Below are positions 6,881 through 15,286 of a DNA stretch of 24,868 bases, in pieces. The number at the start of each line of letters is the position of its first letter. Position 1 is the first letter of the stretch. This DNA comes from JBDREA01 sp043820265. Lineage in GTDB: Archaea > Altiarchaeota > Altiarchaeia > IMC4 > JBDREA01. A program made the translations under genes and the position numbers. The stretch is from the NCBI GenBank assembly GCA_043820265.1, contig JBDREA010000087.1, positions 1-24,868 on the forward strand. Direction: 5' to 3'. Under the pieces are notes generated by a model that ran no database searches, was not told where the DNA came from, and saw only the letters and a program-made list of their open reading frames with translations.

Positions 6881-9055
6881 ATGCCAACAACGACTTCAAC
6901 TGGATCAAAATCTATTCGTGCGCATTTGTTCAAACCCGTTCAGCTACCCTCTCTTCCCGCGCAAATGGAGTTATCTATTAATCCTGCTTCCCGTGAGGTT
7001 CTCAGGGAGGAGATGGAGTTCCAGCGGCGTCAGGCGCTCACCTCTGGAGCGCTCGATAGCCCTTACACTCATCTCTCAAAGGCGGCTATTGGTAGACTTC
7101 TACAATTGGATTCTGGGGAGTTGAAAAAACATCTGTTAGAGATGCGAGATGTTTTTAAAGCGTTTAGGGGTGGTTTCTCATTCCGTCCTTTTGAAGGTCA
7201 TGAACACATACTGGTCCAGGGATCGTCTTCTCTAAAAAAGCTTACATCACTACAGCCAGATTATCGTTCACAGATTTTTCAAGAGGTCCTACCTGTATGC
7301 CTCAAAGAGGGGATAATAACCGATACTAGTGGTCTTGCTGATCTAGCGAACTCATCTGATCCGAAAGATGAAACAGAAGCGCAGCGTTCTCTTGCATTCG
7401 CAGACAAGCTTCGAGCAACTAGAGACTACGACATAGGTGTCGCGGGGATTATCATCGCCAGCAGAGCCGCCTGCCGTCTCACAGATAAAGTACGGGCAGC
7501 AGATATAGTGTCTGATTTCAGCCGCTATATAGGCGATATAAACCAATCGCGCCGGAAGGCAGCTTGTAATGGTATTATAGACATAATCCAGACAGTAGGT
7601 TTAGATGGTGGATCAATAGAGGGAAGACAGGTCCGTGCGCGATTTGTCGATCTAATCGAGAAAACCGGATATGCCCCGCTCGAAGGAAAAGCTTTACTTG
7701 GTGCGTCCATGTTGAAAATGCGGGATGAAGGGGAATTAAATAAGACCTTGCATAAGCTATCCCGCCAGGTGATCGTCCAATCGGAGATGCAACCAACAGC
7801 TACCTATGCACTCTCGCATATTTTACAGGCCATCGATCTTGATCCCAATTCTCCCAAGGCAACGGAACTTCGAACTGGACTCGAGGAGTTCGTATGGTAC
7901 GCACGAGAGCATCCGATCCGCGTTTTAAAAGCCTGGGCTGATGGCACAAACTATATTCCTGCGACCGTTAAGTGTGCTGCTTCCCTCGACTTGGATTTTC
8001 CTGTCAATCGCGGGCTTCTCTCAGTTGCAACCAAGCGACAGGTCGTTGATCAGACCAGCCGAAACTGGTTTCGCATACCATTATGGGACCCAAGGAGAAT
8101 AGATGACTTTCTTGGAACGGCATCTAGAGGCGAGGCTCATTTTCGAAGTGTCCACGAATACACTAGTTCTGCCTTTGTGTTCAAGAATGTTGGAACTCTT
8201 CGGTCACATGATAGTATTGGATTCAGGTTGCCAGATAAAATGGTTGCATTCTCTTTTAATTCGAAAGCCGAATCAGATGTCCATAAATTCCTAGGAGGAG
8301 GAATCGATGATTTGGTCAGGGGAGAGGTACAGACGGCCCGAAAGTTAAGAAGGCTATTCAGAGAGGGAGTGAAAAAAAATCCTTTACTCCAACTCGCTGC
8401 AGAATACGGAGTTACCGAAGACCTCTTCGTTGAACCTGTTGCTGTCTTTAAGCCTCACTGGATACCAGTCCGACAACAAATCGGTGCAGCAGTGCCAACA
8501 GTCAAGCTTATGCGGCATGGAAAAGGGATGAGCCTTGCAGGAATCCCTGAAGAATTTGCACAAAAACATCGAGTCTACTGCTACCGAACCCTGGTACCAG
8601 AGCGGAATGCAGAACTACCTGAGTTTCGAGAAGGAGGAGCTGCCTGGGATAGAATAACAGGGATCATCGAAAACCTGCCTGGAGAGAAACTCAATGGGCT
8701 ACCGATACAATTGAAAACTGCAGTTCGTGCTGCTGGCGGATACGCTGTCGTAAACCGTATTGTCCACAAGGAACTGGAAGGCGCTTGTACCACTGATCAT
8801 GGATCGGTGTTTCAGACCAATGAACATAATCTCAATCCATTGACTATCTTCGATTATGATACGATATGGGAGGGAAAAGAAGAACACGAGTTGGGTTTAA
8901 AACACTCAAAGGAAACATATCAGAGATTAGACAATGAAGGGGCAATTCACCGTATCGAAGACCTCTGTAAAAAACTCGGACTCGGTGAAACAGAAACAAA
9001 GAAGGCATTGAAAGTATACGATGTAATTTACAACACCGGAGAAAAAACAAAGTGA
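6881..9055 (+). CDS. Orphan 724-residue protein of unknown function, possibly with a kinase-like C-terminal fold
   Basis: I do not recognise this protein. It is soluble, without signal peptide or membrane helix. Residues about 85-400 look largely alpha-helical, perhaps repeat-like. Residues 400-560 are mixed. Near the C-terminus is TTDHGSVFQTNEHN (637-650), then IFDYDT (656-661), preceded by a long helix ending NRIVHKEL. This resembles the HGD...N and DFD elements of aminoglycoside-phosphotransferase-like kinases, with Ser in place of the usual catalytic Asp. No clear N-lobe is seen, so this is only a hint. Arginine is often CGN here, while the hydrogenase genes mostly use AGG/AGA, suggesting transfer. 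It stands alone, leaderless, between a fumarase remnant and the real fumarase genes. Confidence 0.8.
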   Translation: MPTTTSTGSKSIRAHLFKPVQLPSLPAQMELSINPASREVLREEMEFQRRQALTSGALDSPYTHLSKAAIGRLLQLDSGELKKHLLEMRDVFKAFRGGFSFRPFEGHEHILVQGSSSLKKLTSLQPDYRSQIFQEVLPVCLKEGIITDTSGLADLANSSDPKDETEAQRSLAFADKLRATRDYDIGVAGIIIASRAACRLTDKVRAADIVSDFSRYIGDINQSRRKAACNGIIDIIQTVGLDGGSIEGRQVRARFVDLIEKTGYAPLEGKALLGASMLKMRDEGELNKTLHKLSRQVIVQSEMQPTATYALSHILQAIDLDPNSPKATELRTGLEEFVWYAREHPIRVLKAWADGTNYIPATVKCAASLDLDFPVNRGLLSVATKRQVVDQTSRNWFRIPLWDPRRIDDFLGTASRGEAHFRSVHEYTSSAFVFKNVGTLRSHDSIGFRLPDKMVAFSFNSKAESDVHKFLGGGIDDLVRGEVQTARKLRRLFREGVKKNPLLQLAAEYGVTEDLFVEPVAVFKPHWIPVRQQIGAAVPTVKLMRHGKGMSLAGIPEEFAQKHRVYCYRTLVPERNAELPEFREGGAAWDRITGIIENLPGEKLNGLPIQLKTAVRAAGGYAVVNRIVHKELEGACTTDHGSVFQTNEHNLNPLTIFDYDTIWEGKEEHELGLKHSKETYQRLDNEGAIHRIEDLCKKLGLGETETKKALKVYDVIYNTGEKTK

Positions 9056-9067
9056 AGTGGGAGCTGC

Positions 9068-9643
9068 CTAGGCAATAAGTTCCTGATACTGTTTTTCTGA
9101 CTTCTTTTGTATCTCCCTGTGCAGGCTTCCGCCGTGACTATCCATCGTCACTATTGCTGGGAAGTGCTCGACCTTGATGACCCACATTGCTTCAGGGGAG
9201 CCGAATTCTTCAAGCTTCAAAACATCTTTAACTTCGGTGACGGATTGAGCTAGCAGCGTACCGAGCCCACCTATCGCGTGCAGGTAGACGCATCCAAAGT
9301 CCCCACACGCCTTTAGGGTTTTATCCCCCATTCCACCTTTTCCGATGATCCCTCGAATCACATACTTTTCTATTACTTCGGCTTCGTATGGTTCCTCTCG
9401 GATTGATGTTGTCGGCCCTGCTGCAACAAACTTCCACTTTTCCCCTTCCTTTTTGACGACCGGACCGCAGTGATAGATCATCGAGTCCTTGAGGAGGGGC
9501 TTCATTTCAGTTGCATCATTTTCCACTAAGAACTTGTGGATGGCATCTCTTCCGGTCACCATTATCCCAGAGATCTCAACCTCATCGCCGACCTTCAACT
9601 TTCGAATCTCTTCCTCTGTGACTGGAAGCTTAAGTTGAATCAT
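9068..9643 (-). CDS. fumB: Fumarate hydratase, class I, beta subunit
   Basis: This 191-residue C-terminal half of the class I [4Fe-4S] fumarase interconverts fumarate and L-malate with the alpha subunit. Family features are GPTTSIRE (about residues 77-84), RGIIGKGGMG (97-106) followed by the helix to DFGCVYLHAIGG, and EHFPAIVTMDSHGGSLH near the end. A very strong Shine-Dalgarno (GGGGAGGT, 9650-9657) lies just upstream inside the alpha gene. The ATG overlaps the alpha-subunit stop by 14 bases, so the two are translationally coupled. Related tartrate dehydratases share the fold, but split fumarase is the usual archaeal form. Its 3' end faces the orphan gene with 12 bases between. Confidence 0.9.
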   Translation of the reverse strand: MIQLKLPVTEEEIRKLKVGDEVEISGIMVTGRDAIHKFLVENDATEMKPLLKDSMIYHCGPVVKKEGEKWKFVAAGPTTSIREEPYEAEVIEKYVIRGIIGKGGMGDKTLKACGDFGCVYLHAIGGLGTLLAQSVTEVKDVLKLEEFGSPEAMWVIKVEHFPAIVTMDSHGGSLHREIQKKSEKQYQELIA

Positions 9644-10529
9644 ATGAGACCTCCCCTTGACTATCCACCTTCATCGTTCCTCTCCTAGCCGCCCAACACA
9701 GGTACGCAATCGACACAAAGAAGCTTGCGGGGTGCCTGTGCCTTGCTCCGACCTTTACACCTAGCACAGTAGTATTTCCTCCAAAACCCATGGGTCCGAT
9801 TCCAAGAGAGTTGAGTTCATCGAGGAGTTTTTTTTCAAGTCTGTTTAATTTGGGATCAGGATTTTCGTCATTCAATTCTCTAAAGAGCTGCTCTTTTGCA
9901 GCCATCATCGAGGACACCCGGTCCGTTCCCCCAACACCCACACCTACGATACCTGGCGCACAACCCAATCCTTGAGCATGATAGACTGCATCCAAGACGC
10001 ACTTCCTTACTCCTTCGAGGTCGCGGCCGGCTCCCAACTTTGAATCCGGAAGCTTATACTGGGCGCTAACATTCTCCGATCCTCCTCCCTTTAGAAGAAG
10101 CTTGACTTCCAAATCCTCCTCGTCACTTTCTGTGAAATGTATGTGGGGGGCACCCTCCCCAATGTTATCGCCTGAGTTTTTTCCGGATATTGGTTCGACG
10201 GCATTTGGGCGAAGGTACGCTTTTTGCGTGGCTTTTTGAGTTGCATTGATGATTGCTAACTTGAGGGTCTTTTGGGTATGAGACCTAGGGTCGTAGGAGA
10301 CATAGAAATTCAAGGAGCCTGTGTCCTGGCAGATTGGTGTATCGTTTTTTTCTGCAGCTTCTGAGTTTTTCAGTAACAATTGAAGTGTTGTTTGAGCCGG
10401 GCTGCCTTTCTTCTCGTTTTCGACAGCTTTCTTGATGCTTTCTCTCACATCACCTGGTAGCGTGGTCGAAACCCGACGAATCAATTCCAGGATACCCTCA
10501 GATAAGTTTTCTGGTTTTTTTTCTTCCAC
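9630..10529 (-). CDS. fumA: Fumarate hydratase, class I, alpha subunit
   Basis: This 299-residue N-terminal half of class I fumarase holds the catalytic [4Fe-4S] cluster. The three expected cluster ligands are visible: C67 in TPICQDTGS, C190 in GLGCAPGIVGVGVGG, and C278 in AYLCWAARR. KGGGSEN (147-153) is the substrate-binding loop typical of the family. The start is GTG at 10529, preceded by AAGGA at suitable spacing. The ATG at 10542 is out of frame. It forms an operon with the beta subunit. Class I fumarases are oxygen-sensitive, in keeping with an anaerobic archaeon. Gene symbols are by function and may differ between databases. Confidence 0.92.
   Translation of the reverse strand: MEEKKPENLSEGILELIRRVSTTLPGDVRESIKKAVENEKKGSPAQTTLQLLLKNSEAAEKNDTPICQDTGSLNFYVSYDPRSHTQKTLKLAIINATQKATQKAYLRPNAVEPISGKNSGDNIGEGAPHIHFTESDEEDLEVKLLLKGGGSENVSAQYKLPDSKLGAGRDLEGVRKCVLDAVYHAQGLGCAPGIVGVGVGGTDRVSSMMAAKEQLFRELNDENPDPKLNRLEKKLLDELNSLGIGPMGFGGNTTVLGVKVGARHRHPASFFVSIAYLCWAARRGTMKVDSQGEVSYDST
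9650..9657 (-). promoter_or_regulatory. Strong Shine-Dalgarno for fumarase beta
   Basis: On the minus strand GGGGAGGT lies seven bases upstream of the ATG at 9643, inside the end of the alpha gene. It fixes the beta start and explains independent initiation at the 14-base overlap. Confidence 0.75.
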
Positions 10530-10596
10530 TTTTTTCCTTCATGAATTTGAACAAGAATTTAATAAATAACACCTGGGTCCAACCACAGCTTCTACC

Positions 10597-10605
10597 TTAT
10601 TAAAT
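10597..10605 (+). promoter_or_regulatory. TATA-like box of the PH-domain gene
   Basis: TTATTAAAT lies 22-30 bases before the ATG at 10627 and no Shine-Dalgarno follows, so transcription is expected to start at or next to the ATG (leaderless). A second AT-rich stretch at 10557-10570 could serve the divergent fumarase operon. Confidence 0.5.
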
Positions 10606-10626
10606 CGGTTCTTCCAAATATCTTAC

Positions 10627-11802
10627 ATGGAGGTTGAGGACAAGCTTAAGAATCTCAGGTTGCTTGAAGGCGAAAAGCTTCTGAAGATCTTAAATCCTCA
10701 TCCTTTGAGCTTCTATAAGATGTTTATGGTCTGGGTTTATGTGATCGTATTAAGTAGCTTGTTCTACGTCTACGCTGACGAAGTAGCAGCTTATTTTGAG
10801 CCCCCAGTAAACAAGGTCTCGGAACTGATGAGCCCTCTGCAGGATACTGAGGCTCCTGAGCTTTTGGAGGGGTTCTCTGCCCTTGAGTCGCTTACTAAGA
10901 CGAGAAACGACGTGTTCGGCCTTTTTGGGATACTGAAAACCGACTACGTCCCGTTGGTCGCCTGGATTATATGTCTTTTCACCCCCTCATTGGTTGTGTC
11001 CTTTCTAAGAATCGCATTCAAATGGATTCTTCTGATGACTGGAGTAGGTGTCTTGAGCGCAGCCATCACCATTGCAATGGATGCAAATCCCAAGATGGCC
11101 TATCTTCTGGGGATAACATTTGCTGTTCTTGCGATTGCGGGAGTCGAACTTTACCGTCGGGCTCATTCCTTCTACATCACGAGCTTTAGAATCATAACCG
11201 AGCTTGATTTCATGGGTTACAAGAAAAACGAGCTGCGCTACGACGATATCCAAAACCTTGTCTTGGATCAATCCCTTTTCGGAAGGCTCTTTCATTTTGG
11301 GACCCTCATCCCTGTGACTGCATCGGGGCTTGGGATGGGTTCAGACCTTGCCGCAGTCACGATCGGAGGCGGAGTCGGGGTTGGAGATAGGGGGGCGATG
11401 GGGGGTGCGATAACGGGCGGAAGGAGCGTTGAGGTCCCCCGCTCAAGGAGCAGTTACTTGTTGTTCGGAATCCCGCACCCCCATGAAGCCTATCGCGTCA
11501 TAACCAAGCTCATGCACGAAGCAGACGAGGCCCCGTATCTCCGAAAGATGACCTCCGGCATCGAGGAGCTCGTAAGCCAAAATCGGAACTTGATGGCCAA
11601 ACTGCACGAAGAAAAATACGACGACTCCAGCCGAAAAAAGCCAAATGTAACGGACAGAAACCAGGCTTCCTACAAATCAGCCGACGGCGAAGAGCTGACG
11701 ACCACCTACATCGAAGAAGACGACAAAACAGAAGAAGAACTCATCAAAGAAAACAAAAGACTCCTCGCCGAACTCGAAAAACAAAAGAAAAAGAAGAAGT
11801 GA
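10627..11802 (+). CDS. Membrane protein with bacterial-type PH-like domain (bPH_2/DUF304)
   Basis: The 391 residues contain four hydrophobic helices (about 31-49, 108-127, 131-150, 156-173), then a PH-like domain from about 180 to 293. The latter is recognised by HSFYITSFRII, then NELRYDDIQNLVLDQSLFGRLFHFGTL, typical of the bPH_2 family. A very Gly-rich loop (about 234-266) interrupts the domain before its last strand and helix. The remaining 100 residues are charged and low in complexity, ending in a predicted coiled coil and a Lys run. Such proteins are widespread membrane proteins of unclear role, and no substrate can be given. It is monocistronic. The downstream gene on the other strand ends five bases away. 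Confidence 0.8.
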   Translation: MEVEDKLKNLRLLEGEKLLKILNPHPLSFYKMFMVWVYVIVLSSLFYVYADEVAAYFEPPVNKVSELMSPLQDTEAPELLEGFSALESLTKTRNDVFGLFGILKTDYVPLVAWIICLFTPSLVVSFLRIAFKWILLMTGVGVLSAAITIAMDANPKMAYLLGITFAVLAIAGVELYRRAHSFYITSFRIITELDFMGYKKNELRYDDIQNLVLDQSLFGRLFHFGTLIPVTASGLGMGSDLAAVTIGGGVGVGDRGAMGGAITGGRSVEVPRSRSSYLLFGIPHPHEAYRVITKLMHEADEAPYLRKMTSGIEELVSQNRNLMAKLHEEKYDDSSRKKPNVTDRNQASYKSADGEELTTTYIEEDDKTEEELIKENKRLLAELEKQKKKKK

Positions 11803-11806
11803 ATTA

Positions 11807-12316
11807 TTAAGCTGGTCTCAATCTCTCGATTATCTCTTCAATGATTTCTTCAATCTGTTTCTCGTTTGCCTCAATAGTTGTGTCTGCGTATCTTTTGTAG
11901 AGGGGTGTTCTTTCAATGTAGAGTTCTTCGAGGGTCTTCTTTATCGATCCGACTATCCCCCTTCCGATCGGGGAACCAATCCTATCTATTATATCCTTCA
12001 GGTGAACTTGGAGGTAGATGATAGTTGAGATCTCTTCTAAGTGTATCATCGCTTTTTCAGAGTACACGCAGCTTCCACCTGGGGCGTAGACGGTCTTCTT
12101 TCCTTCTAATTCGAGGATGGCTTCCTCCTCTTTTTTTAGGATCTCTGAGTCTCCGAACTTTTTCAGGAATTCCCCGGGAGGCATTCCAAGAACTTCATCC
12201 AACAAGGCGTCGACGTCGACGAAGCGGAATCCAAGTTTCTTTGCGAGAAGCCTTCCGACTGTGCTCTTGCCTGAGCCGGGCATACCGATGAGGGTTATGT
12301 TGGTTTTTTCCACCAT
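11807..12316 (-). CDS. P-loop kinase of the shikimate kinase (AroK) family, substrate uncertain
   Basis: This 169-residue NMP-kinase-fold protein has Walker A GMPGSGKST (residues 11-19), VDVD (33-36, the D..D shikimate region), PGGS (79-82, equivalent to the GGG turn), a lid arginine R119, and IERTPLYKRYADTTI (134-148) matching the R..PLY..AD segment of bacterial shikimate kinases. The family FR motif that holds a shikimate-binding arginine reads IL here (59-60), so that arginine is missing. Archaea mostly use an unrelated GHMP shikimate kinase. It may phosphorylate shikimate or another small substrate. It follows lysA after five bases on the same strand, so the two are probably co-transcribed. 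Confidence 0.75.
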   Translation of the reverse strand: MVEKTNITLIGMPGSGKSTVGRLLAKKLGFRFVDVDALLDEVLGMPPGEFLKKFGDSEILKKEEEAILELEGKKTVYAPGGSCVYSEKAMIHLEEISTIIYLQVHLKDIIDRIGSPIGRGIVGSIKKTLEELYIERTPLYKRYADTTIEANEKQIEEIIEEIIERLRPA

Positions 12317-12321
12317 GGCCT

Positions 12322-13578
12322 CTACCCTTTGAGCTCTTCTGGTATCGTCTGCCTTCTGTAGAGGTCTTCGATTTTTTGACGTTCTCTGATCAGGTGGCTT
12401 TCGCCATCTAAGACAAGCACTTCCGCCGGCAGGGTCATGCTGTTGTAGTTGCTGGCCATGGAGTACCCATAGGCTCCAACATCGTGGATGGCGATGAGGT
12501 CTCCTTTCTTAACTTCCGGAAGCTTTCTATCTTTAGCAAACACGTCTCCGCTCTCGCAGAGGTTTCCTGCGATCGTGTAGGTTTTTGTTGGCTTGTCACC
12601 TTCTTTTCCGACGACCGAGATCCCATGGTATGCATCGTACATGGCTGGTCTTATGAGGGTGTTGAATCCTGAGTCGACATTTATGAAGGCTCTCCCATTC
12701 GCCTCCTTCACGCTGTTCACTCTCGTTGCCAGCACTCCTGCGTCGCCCACGAGGTAGCGTCCGGGCTCAAACCAAAGCTCAGGTTTGATTCCAAGTCTCC
12801 TGAAGGTTTCCTTTAAGGGGGGGATAACAGAGGATGCGTAGTCTTTGGGACCGATCATGGATTCGCCTTTGTATGGGATGCCGAGTCCGCCTCCGATGTC
12901 AATGAATTCGAGTTCTAAATCTAATTCAACTTTAAGCTGTTCCACGAAGTCTGCCATCTTCATACCTAATTCCACAAATGCCGAGACGTCCGTTATCTGG
13001 CTTCCAATATGTGCGTGGACGCCAGCTACATTTACGTTTTCGGATTTGAGAGCCAACCTATAAGCCTCCAATGCGAAGCAACCATGCACCGGCAAACCGA
13101 ACTTTGACGATCTCAGGGCCGTTGAGATCTTTGGGTGGGTTTTTGCATCGATTTCTGGATTGACCCTAAAAGAAATCCTGGGGACTACACCCTCTAATGC
13201 AGCTATCTTTAAGAGAGCCTCTAATTCTATTAAGTTGTCAAGATTGATAATGACCCCTTTTTGAATTGCATATCTGAGATCGGGATCAGTCTTGCTATTG
13301 CTAGTGTAAATTATGTTTTCAGGATTATATCCTACTTTTAGGGCGGCATCTATTTCACCTACGGAAACCGCATCAATTGAACTGCCTTCCTCTCTGAGAA
13401 GAGTGAGGATTGATAAATTAGTATTGGCTTTAGCGGCATAGCAGATTTTCACTTTTTCGTATTGCTGGGAGACTGCTTTCTGGAACCTCCTGCATTTTTC
13501 CCTTATGAGGTTTCCGTCGTAGACGTAGAGGGGAGTACCCCACTCATCTGCTGCCCTGTGTAGTATTTGTGCGTCCAT
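12322..13578 (-). CDS. lysA: Diaminopimelate decarboxylase
   Basis: This PLP enzyme converts meso-diaminopimelate to L-lysine, the last step of DAP-route lysine synthesis. Motifs seen, numbered from the ATG at 13578, are GTPLYVYD (14-21), PLP lysine in CYAAKANTN (K50), the HAHIGSQ segment, the phosphate-binding GGGLGIPY, EPGRYLVGDAG and CESGDVFA, whose Cys is a substrate-side active-site residue. The fold order is normal: alanine-racemase-like barrel, then beta domain. An in-frame GTG at 13629 would add 17 residues, but it lies upstream of the likely TATA box, so I chose the ATG. The N-terminus is then shorter than in M. jannaschii. It is the first gene of a pair with the shikimate-kinase-like gene. 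Confidence 0.92.
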   Translation of the reverse strand: MDAQILHRAADEWGTPLYVYDGNLIREKCRRFQKAVSQQYEKVKICYAAKANTNLSILTLLREEGSSIDAVSVGEIDAALKVGYNPENIIYTSNSKTDPDLRYAIQKGVIINLDNLIELEALLKIAALEGVVPRISFRVNPEIDAKTHPKISTALRSSKFGLPVHGCFALEAYRLALKSENVNVAGVHAHIGSQITDVSAFVELGMKMADFVEQLKVELDLELEFIDIGGGLGIPYKGESMIGPKDYASSVIPPLKETFRRLGIKPELWFEPGRYLVGDAGVLATRVNSVKEANGRAFINVDSGFNTLIRPAMYDAYHGISVVGKEGDKPTKTYTIAGNLCESGDVFAKDRKLPEVKKGDLIAIHDVGAYGYSMASNYNSMTLPAEVLVLDGESHLIRERQKIEDLYRRQTIPEELKG

Positions 13579-13617
13579 TTTGCTTATTTCAGAATAATTA
13601 TTCTTTTTCCCCCTAAA

Positions 13618-13626
13618 AACTATAAG
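13618..13626. promoter_or_regulatory. Symmetric TATA element between lysA and the glycosyltransferase gene
   Basis: AACTATAAG reads CTTATAGTT on the other strand, so a nearly self-complementary TATA hexamer sits 37-45 bases before the glycosyltransferase ATG (13663) and about 40-48 before the lysA ATG (13578). It could serve both directions. If used for lysA, the GTG at 13629 cannot be the start. Confidence 0.4.
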
Positions 13627-13662
13627 CACATTTTTTTAGTTTCGATGTTGAATAAATGAACT

Positions 13663-15198
13663 ATGTTCGATGACCTTCCAGTATGTGTTTTTCAGATGGC
13701 ATCTTTGTTTGCAGCAGCAATCATCTTGTATCTATTCATTAAAAGAGATTTCAACATCCATCGATGGATCTCAGGATTCTCGGGTAAGGATTGGCGTAGA
13801 GTCTTGATCATCGTTTTTTTCCTAGGAACCATTCTCCGGTTGACGATCTGGCCTTTTCTTACTCCAAGCGACGAAGGATTATACATCTATCAATCAAAAT
13901 TACTTTTTGAGGGGCAAAGACCGTACCTCGACTTCGCCCTCCACCATCCTCCTGGATATCACTATCTGACATCATTCATCTATAAAATCTTTGGAGTAGG
14001 ATTGCTTCAGGCCAAACTCTCCCCTCTTATTTTTTCGGTTTTATCGCTTCCTTTGTTTTATTTGGTGGCCAAGCTGATGCTGGAGGAAAGAGAAGCAATT
14101 TTTGCATCATTCATCTACTCATTATCCTACGGGGTTGCGGCGATGAGCGCGATGGCGTTGCTTTATTCAGAATCCTTGTTTTTCGGATTGCTTGGAATCT
14201 ACTTTTTCTTGAAGTCCGGTCGAGAAAAATTATTGTTTTTGGTTTTAGCGGGGGTTTCCTTTTCAATTTCCGTTTTTTTCAGGTTGTTTGGGATAGTGCC
14301 TTTGATCGCCGTCGTTTTGGTTTTATTAAAGGAGAAAAGAATAAAACACTCCGCCTTCGTAGCCATGGGATTTATAGCAATTTTTGGAAGTTTCATGTAT
14401 CTCTTTTGGTCGCCAAATTTCATCCACGGGCTCTTTCTTTTTCACACCCAAAAACCGGACCTGGACCTTTACTCAAAGATCAGCATAGCTGGAGGAGAGA
14501 TACTTGGGGGATTCCCGCTCGTAGTATGTTTTGGATTTCTGGGTTTGATCACGCCTTCCTGGAAGAAAAAGTATAAGTCTGATTATTCTTTTTTATTTAT
14601 TTATCTAGTGCTGGGCATCCTAGCAGTCCTCTTGTCTAAGCACACCAATCCCAGCGTCGTTAAAACGTACTTTGCGGTCGCTGCCGTTCCGCTTGCGCTT
14701 TTTTCCGGAAAAAGCCTTAACTTTCTAAAGGAGCGCCAAATCCAGGTTTTGCTCGTCGCACTGCTTCTTGTCGGAACCTCGAAAGCTCATGTACTAGATT
14801 TTTATCTCAGAAAAGATTGGCATCAAAATGCCATGGATGCTTCTGCTTTCATAATCCAAGAAACTCAGAGAGGGGACTATATAACAGGGGGCTACTCCGC
14901 TACTCCTGGTTTGGCCTTCCTCGCAGATAGGAAGATTTCTCCCAAGACAATGGAATATGATCTCAAGCGTGGATTTGTTGATCCATTAACCATCGAAGAT
15001 TTTAGGGGGATCACGGCTGACAGCAAGTACCTCGTCAGTGTGAGCCGGAAAAAAAGTTTTGAGGAAAAACAAGATACGGAACTATGCGAAAATTGCTCAA
15101 ACATATTTGACGGAGGATTCAGCGTTCGAACCATTGAAGCGGCAAACCTCACCGAGGCGGCTAGGTTCGGAGATATAGTGATATATCGGCTTTACTAG
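13663..15198 (+). CDS. GT-C membrane glycosyltransferase, GT39/ArnT-like (PMT_2 family)
   Basis: This 511-residue polytopic protein has about 11 hydrophobic helices and a C-terminal soluble part of about 100 residues on the outer face. The first external loop holds the acidic pair of GT-C enzymes in TPSDEGLYIY (D70, E71). HHPPGYHYL (94-102) follows, the usual second motif of this family. Such enzymes transfer a sugar from a polyprenyl-phosphate donor to protein or lipid outside the membrane. Donor and acceptor are not readable from the sequence. The next gene encodes a giant surface protein rich in N-x-S/T sites, a possible but unproved acceptor. No Shine-Dalgarno precedes the ATG. Confidence 0.85.
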   Translation: MFDDLPVCVFQMASLFAAAIILYLFIKRDFNIHRWISGFSGKDWRRVLIIVFFLGTILRLTIWPFLTPSDEGLYIYQSKLLFEGQRPYLDFALHHPPGYHYLTSFIYKIFGVGLLQAKLSPLIFSVLSLPLFYLVAKLMLEEREAIFASFIYSLSYGVAAMSAMALLYSESLFFGLLGIYFFLKSGREKLLFLVLAGVSFSISVFFRLFGIVPLIAVVLVLLKEKRIKHSAFVAMGFIAIFGSFMYLFWSPNFIHGLFLFHTQKPDLDLYSKISIAGGEILGGFPLVVCFGFLGLITPSWKKKYKSDYSFLFIYLVLGILAVLLSKHTNPSVVKTYFAVAAVPLALFSGKSLNFLKERQIQVLLVALLLVGTSKAHVLDFYLRKDWHQNAMDASAFIIQETQRGDYITGGYSATPGLAFLADRKISPKTMEYDLKRGFVDPLTIEDFRGITADSKYLVSVSRKKSFEEKQDTELCENCSNIFDGGFSVRTIEAANLTEAARFGDIVIYRLY

Positions 15199-15210
15199 GA
15201 AAATCTGACA

Positions 15211-15218
15211 TTTATATT
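15211..15218 (+). promoter_or_regulatory. TATA-like box for the giant surface protein gene
   Basis: TTTATATT lies 76 bases before the TTG start. A transcript starting about 25 bases downstream would have a leader of roughly 45 bases carrying the Shine-Dalgarno. Sequence 15199-15286 holds nothing else that I can identify. Confidence 0.4.
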
Positions 15219-15272
15219 CTCGAATATCATATAGAAAACTCTATTGTCCGGGTCATCGACGATAAATCCTTT

Positions 15273-15280
15273 AAGGTGGT
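15273..15280 (+). promoter_or_regulatory. Shine-Dalgarno that sets a TTG start
   Basis: AAGGTGGT ends six bases before TTG at 15287. An in-frame TAA at 15272-15274 excludes any earlier start, and the hydrophobic signal peptide follows directly, so TTG is the start. The first in-frame ATG, at 15344, would cut the signal peptide. Confidence 0.7.
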
Positions 15281-15286
15281 TGGAAA

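Noticed and set aside
9056..9067. Terminator between the orphan gene and fumarase beta
   Set aside because: Only 12 bases separate the converging stops, with no T-run or hairpin visible.
13656..13673. Five-codon ORF (ATG AAC TAT GTT CGA TGA) overlapping the glycosyltransferase start
   Set aside because: Could be a regulatory upstream ORF, but there is no ribosome site and such short frames are common by chance.
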